Shown: positions 56,732 through 64,000 of the stretch, piece after piece
Position numbering within the stretch: the first letter of the stretch is position 1
Layout: each line of letters starts with the position of its first letter
NCBI GenBank assembly: GCA_949825065.1
Contig: OX463848.1
Location: forward strand, 24,150,986-24,214,985
Length of the DNA stretch: 64,000 nt
Direction: 5' to 3'
Source of the DNA: Odontocerum albicorne
Taxonomy: Eukaryota; Arthropoda; Insecta; Trichoptera; Odontoceridae
Position numbers and translations under genes: made by a program
Notes under the pieces: model-generated
Database searches by the model: none
What the model was told of the DNA's origin: nothing
The model's input: only the letters and a program-made list of their open reading frames with translations

Positions 56732-56818
56732 TACATGTAATTTGTTTAGGCCAACACTGTTTATTTCACTTTATATAAAGTGAAATAAACAGCATTAGAC
56801 TAAATAAATTACAATGTA
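56732..56818. repeat. Long palindrome, about 43 bp arms, no loop
   Basis: The centre is CTTTATATAAAG at 56769-56780. The inner 22 bases of each arm pair perfectly (CTGTTTATTTCACTTTATAT), the outer parts with several mismatches and one or two single-base gaps. It may be a fold-back or MITE. Confidence 0.85.
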
Positions 56819-56829
56819 TTTAAACATCC

Positions 56830-57420
56830 ACAGAGTTAATGTCTTGACAATAAATAACACGTAATATTTCATGCTTTGTGTTTTCTCGATCTAACATACA
56901 CCATAAAAGTGACTCACACTCCGAGACCTAATGGATTACAACGTATTAAAGTTAGATTTCCCCAATGTATACTTATGCCAAAGTATATTGAACTAAATTT
57001 ATGGGGTTGTATGACAATCGTGGGAAAATTGGTTTTGATTACATAAATTAGTTTCGGATCAATTGTTTTTTATTTTAAATAAATGATTATCACTTTGTAG
57101 TGGATTGGCAAATCTGTAACGGTGACATAACAACCGATGCCGACAAGGTGTGAATAGGCCGTCTATGGTTGTTAGTTAAACGATGCGTGAAGAAGACTGG
57201 AGTCACACGACCGAAACGCGTCTATGGCCTCTAACCATAATACCACGTTCATTTGAAAAACTACAAGTGTACTCAGATATAAGAGAGTGTAGTGATGCTT
57301 TTGCATTAAATGGTATTCATTAATTCCTACCGATATGTCGCCGTGCAAATATCTGCTTTATGCACAAGTTAAAAATATGTCACTTCGCTTTATAAAATCA
57401 ATCATGAAGCAGCCCCTCAA
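56830..57420. other. Spacer, nothing recognised
   Basis: 57100-57250 is GC-richer (GACATAACAACCGATGCCGA, CGACCGAAACGCGTCTATGG) and may be a repeat, but has only one copy in this window. Confidence 0.35.
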
Positions 57421-57424
57421 ATTA

Positions 57425-57835
57425 AGAGGGATACATAGCTTATACTTAAAGCTGATGTGTTGAGTAAGAGAAATTAAGAGGGATACAAAGTTTATAATTA
57501 ATGCTGATGTGTTGAGTAAGACAAATTAAGAAATATACATAGCTTATACTTAAGGCTGATGTGTTGAGTAAGACAAAAAGAGCACTCAGAGATGATTTGG
57601 GCACATGGAACGAATACATGAAGAAAGGCTAAAAAAGGAGAAAGAACGAGAAAGTATGATTGGATTATATTTATAATATTTTTGAAAAAGGAAATGTTAA
57701 TGGTTAGAGAAATCGTAGGAGCTATATGAGAAGGTGTGTGGATGTAAAGAGGTATAAGATGTGTGTCTGGCGCTCACTCCTCTGTTTAATCTGACAGGAA
57801 GACGGCGTGATGCTACGTATGTATGTGTATATCTT
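57425..57835 (+). mobile_element. LINE-A 3' fragment with a local triplication
   Basis: AAATTAAGAnnnATACAnAG followed by GCTGATGTGTTGAGTAAGA occurs three times (from about 57419, 57473 and 57527, roughly 54 bp apart). Then come the WFGHMERI-like region at 57590, NRRSYMRRCVDVKRY, the words TCTGACAGGAAGACGGCGTG and ATGCTACGTATGTATG. Confidence 0.75.
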
Positions 57836-58029
57836 ATGGAAAGAGTTCAACATATTTGTGCCTCTTGTTTTATACACGCATAAAACGGACAACGGGTGTA
57901 TCTATCTAACTCTTTCAATTATAGCTCAATATTAATATTGATTTGGTGAACCATTATGGGACGGATTTCGTATTATATTATATAACGCTTTCGTTGTGTG
58001 CAGTAATATATAGGTAAATAATAACACGC

Positions 58030-58110
58030 CAATTTACATAGCGCCGTGTAGAGAGCAGACTCACTTCAAGGGCGCTCTATAACGGGAATCGAACGCACTT
58101 TTATAAATAT
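58030..58110 (-). repeat. SINE-D copy
   Basis: TAGCGCCGTGTAGAGAGCAG, ACTCACTTCAAGGGCGCTCT and GGGAATCGAACGCACTTTTA are the reverse complement of SINE-D. Confidence 0.65.
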
Positions 58111-58134
58111 CACAAAAATAAAATAAGTTGAGTG

Positions 58135-58510
58135 TAAGGAAAGCAAGTTAGCAGCCACGGCCGTTAGGATGGGTACTTTTCCGCATGTGCATATGTTTAA
58201 AAAAAAAAATTTGGTAAGAAAACAACAGAAAACTTACCAAGAGAAGGACTACAAATATTTTTTGTAGATCTTTCAATATATGGTAATAATAAATCTTTGT
58301 AGATCTTCCAATATGTCATAATTCGATTTTAAATGGAGTTTAGCGCATGGGTGTAGTGTTCATATATACTTAAACATTTTTAGAAGATCTCCCAAAAGGG
58401 TTGCCTTCAAGTGTTTCCTGAAGTTGCACACGCCCCCCAATCTCGAACACTTAGAGGGAGATCATTCTACGTCATTAGACCAACAATAGTAAACCCTGTC
58501 ATAATACTCG
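58135..58510 (-). mobile_element. CR1-like LINE 3' end
   Basis: On the minus strand PEYYDRVYYCWSNDVE, then SRLGGVCNFRKHLKATLLGD and a stop near 58370 follow the YYDRAFAIAGSVAWND...CSFRKHLKTTLF tail at 15550-15690, in the same family. The 3' UTR (TTGGTAAGAAAACAACAGAA) is conserved. It contains an imperfect duplication of TTTGTAGATCTTnCAATAT at 58260-58320. Confidence 0.7.
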
Positions 58511-58534
58511 GGGAAACTCCCTGTCATTCTCATG

Positions 58535-58718
58535 GTGGGTTTATCGCCAAGTGGCAATCTTTTCCAAAAAAATAATCAAAAAGGTGTTAAACAAACCTTT
58601 AATGGGAAAACTGGACGTGCACTCTTTTTAAAAATTTGAGCACCGACGCGAATCGAACCCGCAACTCTCGGGTTTAAAAGCAGACATCTTATTAACTAGG
58701 TAACAAAGATATCTACTA
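58535..58718 (-). repeat. SINE-1, near full length
   Basis: GGTGGGTTTATCGCCAAGTG, AAAAAGGTGTTAAACAAACC, GAGCACCGACGCGAATCGAA, CCCGCAACTCTCGGGTTTAA and TCTTATTAACTAGGTAAC. Box B is well kept. Confidence 0.75.
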
Positions 58719-58719
58719 C

Positions 58720-59245
58720 TTTTAAATAGGTACCTGTAACTTTATACCAATTTACGCAATTTTACAGCAAAATTTTTTTAAGATTTTCTGCAAATAACTA
58801 CCTTAAAAATATATCCTTTATAAAACTGTTTTGTCTTTTTTGGGATAAAATCAAACTCATTGGCAAGTTATTTTTCTCAAAGTGTATTGAGATTCAATCC
58901 CATCATATCAAAGTTTTTATTTTTGTTTAAACCTTCCAATACCCCAAGTTTTTTAAATGTCCTCAACATTGATTAAATTACAGCTGAAACAATGAGCATA
59001 TATGTTAAATATAAAAAGTACTTTGGTAAAACATTCCTTTTTCTAATCGGAAAATCTTTTTTTCTGGAACACTCCTGGTGGCAACTTTTGGAACTATTGT
59101 GACCGCAGTATACAAATTTTGAAATGTGTTGTGAACAGCTCCGGATATTTGTGTTGAAAAAGGCATTACAAAAGTTATTCATAACCCTTTTATGTTTAAT
59201 TATTTTTGTATATATGTTTTATCTATTCGTATCATTTCAAAATAG
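58720..59245. other. AT-rich spacer (intron if the following exon is real)
   Basis: No coding signal. The last 40 bases are pyrimidine-rich and end in AAAATAG. Confidence 0.35.
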
Positions 59246-59321
59246 CATTACTAAAAGCTCAGCAAGACGGAATGCAGCATCAATGAATACTGGTTTCAGA
59301 TGTGCACATTACCTGAGGTGA
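59246..59321 (+). CDS. Candidate terminal exon, formylglycine-generating-enzyme-like end (weak)
   Basis: After a T-rich tract and TAG, the frame reads ITKSSARRNAASMNTGFRCA, then HYLR and a TGA at 59319-59321. The spacing of Arg, Asn and the GFRCA ending recalls the C-terminus of FGE/SUMF-type proteins (xAARxxN...NxGFRCA), which make the catalytic formylglycine of sulfatases in the secretory pathway. Against it: only 24 residues, no upstream exon seen, and no preceding GGS motif. AATAAAC at about 59598 could serve as a polyadenylation signal. It may be chance. Confidence 0.2.
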
Positions 59322-59324
59322 ATG

Positions 59325-60685
59325 TATCATCTTATGAGCGGTTTGTATGATGCAATATCAGTGAGCTCCAACACACTCAGTGTCGGTCAATACCGGTAAG
59401 CGTTTACAGTTTACCATTCAAAACTGCAACCGGAAGATCAGCCATGTATCATTGGAGGAGAGAACAAAAATTGAGTCATTAACACCATTTCGTTTCAATT
59501 AAAAAATAGACATATATTTTCCTCTCAGTGTCTATTTCATACTACCTCTATGAACTCTATGGCTTAGTCGATAAGATGTCGTATTCTAACAACAACAAAA
59601 TAATAAACAAATTGAGATACGAGTACGTACGATGGCGAACTGTGAAACAAAATTTACAATATTAAATTGATTCACATCTCACTTCTCATCACTATAATAT
59701 ACCATTCTTGCTGTTTAGCTCCTTTAATGATAAGTAAATAGATTTTATTGTTAGAAGAGAACAGTAAAATAGGAAACATGATGTTATTATCGTCATTATT
59801 CTTTAACTCTAGTCACTTCATTACACATATGTATTTGTAGGTATGTATGTGTGCGCATACAGTGTGTGTAGTTAGTTATACGTGACATTCACTAAATTGT
59901 ATTTTTTTCTTAGTACACAAATGTAAGCGTTATTGAATAGGCTTAGACAACCAGAATAGAATAAACGACAATTAGACAGTAACTTCGTTGAACAGGACGC
60001 ATTATCAGAATATCGAAATGTCAAGCAGTTTTCTCATCTGAATTTATGTAAGGGAAACTAAACTGGGACTTAAAAGAGGTGCATGGATGGTCTTAATTCC
60101 AGTCTCGAGCTGTGTGCCATATAAACCCTGAGTTTGGGTTACAGCAATACAGGAGCGTGTTCAATGGAGAGGTACCAAGGCTGAAGAGGGGGCGAGATGC
60201 GACCATGAAAAAGAAAAGCGCTTAAAGTGAAAAAAGCTGTCCGCATCCAATTGACAGATGTCACCTGAAAGAGTGAACCCAAACTGCGAGAGGGTGTACT
60301 AATCAAGGATCGTATTTTAAGCCACCTCAGAGTGCATAGAATGGAGTAACAAACATACTCGTCTACAAAAGATTACCAATCTATTTATTCTTTACTTTGA
60401 ATCTAGTTTAGGCACAACTAGTAAAGCGATAATTGTTTATGTAAAAGGAGAATATAAAAAGAAGAAACATATTGAATAATAAAAGCTTGATTGAGGATTA
60501 TGATGATGAAATAGTTTTTACGCCATTTAACGACGCTTAACCACATCTTGTTGGCTTATCGAATAGAAAACGGTTTCTAATTTCCGTCTGAAAGTTTGTA
60601 GAATTTCCCTCACGGGCATTTTTACAGACTATTATTTTCTTTTTCTTCTTGCCGTGTCAGAGTTAGTGAATGATTAGACTTTTGC
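59325..60685. other. Spacer, nothing firmly recognised
   Basis: 60040-60340 is a little richer in G+C and may be an unrecognised retroelement. No motif could be named. Confidence 0.35.
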
Positions 60686-60689
60686 TACC

Positions 60690-60925
60690 AGGACAGCACT
60701 TGACGTTTCACGAACAAGTTCTCTTCGGTACAAGAAACCAGACTCCTCAGACACTGCAGCAAGTGTCGCATGATTGCTTCTCACCGCAAACACTGATACT
60801 CGTTTCATCACGTAATATTCCCTATTTTGACATGTTGTCCTTGGTTTCCCCGATTCCTGTTAAGAAGGCTGTTAAGAGATTAACATATCATACAGTGTAG
60901 TGCAGTCAGGTGGTAATCCTTCCAC
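60690..60925 (-). mobile_element. Non-LTR retrotransposon tail (LINE-C), second copy
   Basis: On the minus strand CTTGCTGCAGTGTCTGAGGA encodes MRHLLQCLRSLVSCTEENLF, as in the copy at 95-380, with degraded upstream sequence. The opposite orientation shows it is a separate insertion. Confidence 0.6.
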
Positions 60926-60929
60926 ATGC

Positions 60930-61410
60930 AAAATTCATTATTTTAAATAGGCCCAAAGTCACAGAAGGCTTTGTTGGGAAATTTAGACTTCAACGAAAGA
61001 TTTAACAGCAATCTTTCCGTGACAGAAAGTGAATTAAACCAGGTTTACATTAAGAGAGAAAAAAATCAATTATGTTACACTTGTTTGATTGTGAAAATAC
61101 ACGGTACGCAAGAAGAAACGATGCAAGAGGAACAAATATATTCATTTGGCATGATCATGCGGAATGTTACTGATACGCCATGCAAATGTTTCATTTGATT
61201 TGTTTTCCGCTTCTCGTTTGTTAAGAAAGTTTTTATTTATCACGCAATAATAACTACAGTGTTGTTTTCTTTTTTCCGTGTTAATACATCGAAGTTTTCC
61301 TATGAGGATAGAAGCTATGAAAAAAATACGAAATTGGTATTTTTTTTACTCAAACAGAAATGTCTTAAATATACTTTACTCATAAGTAAAAACAAAATGG
61401 GAATACTTTT
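60930..61410. other. Spacer, nothing recognised
   Basis: The plus strand is open at 60971-61198 without recognised homology. Confidence 0.35.
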
Positions 61411-61414
61411 TTTA

Positions 61415-61497
61415 AATTGTGTTTCCATGGGAATTGATCCTGGAACCCCGTAGTTTCAAGATATACATCTTACCAACTAGGTTACGGAGGTCGCCAC
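61415..61497 (-). repeat. SINE-1 tRNA-like head
   Basis: CCATGGGAATTGATCCTGGA (antisense box B) and CTTACCAACTAGGTTACGGA, ending AGGTCG: antisense head with box A well kept. Confidence 0.65.
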
Positions 61498-61499
61498 GG

Positions 61500-62730
61500 T
61501 ATTATAATATGATTTTGGGACAAATAATAATCTAGCAAATACTATTTTTATGGTTCGATAATTATGTTTTAAGTTCTGTTGATGTACAATCTGCGATTGG
61601 TCCCTTTTTAGTGAATCGATTAAATTTCTATTCACTTTCGAAACATTTATTTGCATCACTACCGTGATTGCTGAACTTAATCGTTATGCAATTTAATTAA
61701 AGAAAATATAAATCATATTCAAATAATTATTATTTGAACGCAACGGAATATATATTAAAAAATAAAATTAAAAAATAAACAACTGATTGTTGCATTGAAT
61801 TTATAACAAATTGAATTATCGAAGTAATTAATTAAAAGTGAATGAACTAAAATAAGGCACTCATTTGATTCAGCAAGAATCACATCGTACGACATGTACA
61901 CGTGTAGTATAATTTTTATATAAAGAAACGTTTTTTTTAGGTATTTAATAGAGAGTAGTCAGGTCCGAATTCATAGTCTGACATTATCTTAAGTGGAAAA
62001 GTGTTTAAGTAAATCAATTACACTGTATTTAAACTATAAATAATATAAGGCATTAATTAGATGTTTTTAACAAACCATTTAAGGACAACTTGAGAAAATA
62101 ATAACAATTCGTTAATAGGAAGAAATCACCCGCTGAAACCATCAGGAAAATAAAAAAAACTCTAAGTTTCCCTTTTTAGGCGAATACATTGCGCGAATCT
62201 GGGATAAAATTGAACCCGAATCCATCGTTAATGGTTTAAAAAATGTTGTGTTTCCAACAATTTGGATAGGATGGAAGACGACATTTTATGGAAACTAAAC
62301 CAAGACGAGGATACATCATAAAGCAGCGAGGGTTCAATCAATTCTGAATTTACAATATAACTATAAGATAAATTCATCTATCTTTTTAATATAATAGTAT
62401 TTTTAATACAGGCCAAATTTTATTATAACTCATATCAAAATAACGGATTTTTTTGTTGAATCAAACAAACGTATGGACTTGCGCTACCCTCAAACAGATA
62501 TTGTTTATTCCCAGTTCACTGCTTTTCTTTTTTACGTCTTTCTTTACTGTCCATGCAGTGAGATTCTGAAACCAGTTACAAACTAATGTTAGACTCACTC
62601 CGTCGACTTTAAAAAGCGACTGAAAAGCATTCTTTATTTCAAGATAGAATACAACGTGTTTTATTCCTGATTTTTCTTTCCTCTTTACCATCTCTTCCTT
62701 TTTTAATTGATGATATTTCATTTTTTTTAA
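61500..62730. other. AT-rich spacer, nothing recognised
   Basis: The minus strand is open for about 108 codons at 62461-62787, running into repeat E, with no recognised domain. Confidence 0.35.
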
Positions 62731-62734
62731 TAGG

Positions 62735-62870
62735 CAATCCACCCAAACTAGGATGATTTGTGCCACCAAATTAAAGTCATTATTCAATTTTATGAGTCAA
62801 TAAAATAAAACGATTTAAAAAAAATTACGGATCTAGATAATTTAAAGTTTCAACTGAGTAAGCTTAAAAA
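62735..62870. repeat. Dispersed repeat E, copy 2
   Basis: It aligns with 10480-10620 (ACTAGGATGATTTGTGCCAC, AAATTAAAGTCATTATTCAA, ATAATTTAAAGTTTCAACTG), in the same orientation. Confidence 0.65.
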
Positions 62871-62879
62871 GATATTTTT

Positions 62880-63200
62880 ATTATATATATACAGACTGTC
62901 TCAAAAAAGATATGTGTTTTGGTGTGGTAGTCTCTCATCGCCTGATCGAAGATAACGTCTGTGTTCTGAAAGACAGTAGAATTTTTCACTGATGCTATGG
63001 AGGAAAATTAGGATTGCCAAGCATGCAAAATAATGTCAACAGAATGTGACGGTTACTTCGCTCGTAGCTTCCTTAAATCAAGGTGTTACGTGGTTTTACT
63101 GCAGAGTCCGATTCTCAATGCTAATCACAACTTTTTAAGGTTAGAAAATAGTATTTAGGTCTGACTATAAATTTGGGAATCAGTCTGTTCTGCTCTCGCT
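62880..63200. other. Spacer, nothing recognised
   Basis: It starts with CAGACTGTCTCAAAAAAGAT, a sequence reminiscent of DNA-transposon ends, but no matching opposite end was found. Confidence 0.35.
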
Positions 63201-63204
63201 TTGG

Positions 63205-63290
63205 ACCAATAACGACTTTCATGGCAAAGTAGGCAAGACGCTTGTCTTCCAACCGTGCCTTGCGGGTTCGGTTCGTCGCTCTTTTTAATG
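63205..63290 (+). repeat. SINE-1 tRNA-like head
   Basis: AACGACTTTCATGGCAAAGT, AGGCAAGACGCTTGTCTTCC and box B-like GGGTTCGGTTCGTC. Confidence 0.55.
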
Positions 63291-63294
63291 TCTC

Positions 63295-63825
63295 AATTCC
63301 AGAAATACACCTTCATTAAACTTGTGGCCCATTTTGAACCCTTAATTTTATTTTTATAATTATTTATATTATTATATCTTATATTGTAATCAGTAGTTGC
63401 ATGTTGTCGAGTATAGTTTGGATTTTATTTCTTGAATCGTATTTCCTCTTTTCCACCTAATCTGTTTTTTCTTATAATACAAAATTATATTTCTTTATAA
63501 AACCAAAATATTTAAATCTTTATTTCTAAATGTACTTAAGTAAATTGCCTTTTAATGCATGAATTTAATTTATATTGAGTAAAATTGTTATCAGTCGTAT
63601 TTTATAATAAATTAAGCTATGCTCAATACGTAACACCAAATCTCTTAAAAAATGGAAAATCTCTGTTTTTACAAAGTGTTACTTAACTTTGAAAAATAAA
63701 AGTGTTTTTATCATGATTTTCTTACCAGTATAGTAAATATTTATGTAAAGGTTTTTGCTCTCTCACACTCGTACATGATGAATTTCGCAACGTGGGAAAT
63801 CTCAGTAACAAAATAAATATTTGTC
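63295..63825. other. AT-rich spacer, nothing recognised
   Basis: No gene or repeat recognised. Confidence 0.4.
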
Positions 63826-63829
63826 CAAT

Positions 63830-63955
63830 GTACCGGAGAAAGTCAAGCGGCCATATTCCGCACGCCATGCTGTTTTCACTGGAAGAATCTGGGCTGGCGG
63901 TAGGGGTTATGCACCCGAATAATACCCAAATACCATCCATCCTTAACATTATTTC
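63830..63955. other. GC-richer open segment near the window edge, unassigned
   Basis: It is open on both strands: plus YRRKSSGHIPHAMLFSLEES, then GLAVGVMHPN; minus GCITPTASPDSSSENSMACG. Composition differs from its surroundings, so it may be an exon or a retroelement piece. No family recognised. Confidence 0.25.
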
Positions 63956-64000
63956 TAATTTTACAAGACATTTTTGCCAATTATTAATTTATATGGTACT

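Noticed and set aside
62461..62787. 108-codon minus-strand frame
   Set aside because: It runs into dispersed repeat E, has no recognised domain and a composition like the AT-rich background.
62884..62910. Transposon end CAGACTGTCTCAAAAA
   Set aside because: No inverted partner or transposase could be found within 2 kb; the similar GAGACACCTT at 31.7 kb does not pair with it.

Overview
This 64 kb window is AT-rich (about two thirds A+T by eye), almost gene-free eukaryotic DNA. It has spliced-gene signals, a 200-base run of N, and many old transposons. The repeats point to an arthropod, most likely an insect. Many fragments belong to one non-LTR retrotransposon whose C-terminal peptide (RxCMRRCMDVEEA, then SAYPD) and 3' end (GGCGTGATG followed by TATG repeats) recall families I associate with Lepidoptera. 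mariner, Tc1-like and hAT elements fit the same picture. The species call is inference.

Genes. The only convincing host gene is on the minus strand. Exon 47198-45874 (signal-peptide-like N-terminus, then a long Ser/Thr/Asn/Asp-rich stretch) splices in phase to GC-rich exon 44018-43892. Together they give at least 483 residues of a probable secreted, glycosylated protein of unknown function. The first exon (with the start codon) and the last exon(s) were not found. A much weaker candidate is a short plus-strand terminal exon at 59246-59321 that resembles the end of a formylglycine-generating-enzyme domain.

Layout. 0-3 kb: a LINE tail and an old hAT element holding SINE pieces. 3-14 kb: LINE-A and other LINE fragments, tRNA-derived SINEs and a 280 bp (TA)n tract. 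15-21 kb: a CR1-like LINE 3' end, a nearly full-length dead mariner and a third hAT. 22.2-23.4 kb: an assembly gap flanked by two copies of the same sequence. 24-27.4 kb: LINE-A, an internally deleted Tc1/mariner-like element and a SINE cluster. 27.5-33.7 kb: 61 bp, 33-38 bp, 76 bp and 69 bp tandem arrays and a mariner fragment. 34-37.5 kb: LINE tails and a hAT nested in a mariner with a perfect 8 bp target duplication. 38-43 kb: SINEs and a five-unit alternating tandem array. 43.9-47.5 kb: the host gene and a GC-rich inverted-repeat element. 48-64 kb: mostly unrecognised AT-rich DNA with scattered LINE and SINE fragments and one long palindrome.

Names used here. LINE-A: the abundant non-LTR family with the CMDVEEA peptide. 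SINE-1: tRNA-derived, about 200 bp, Pol III box A and box B visible. SINE-2: tRNA-like head with a different body. SINE-D: a short repeat with a GGTTCGAATCC-like box and an AACGGCGC motif. Repeats C, E, F and R: dispersed sequences present at least twice in the window. All alignments were made by eye, so ends are approximate unless a repeat boundary or splice site fixes them.
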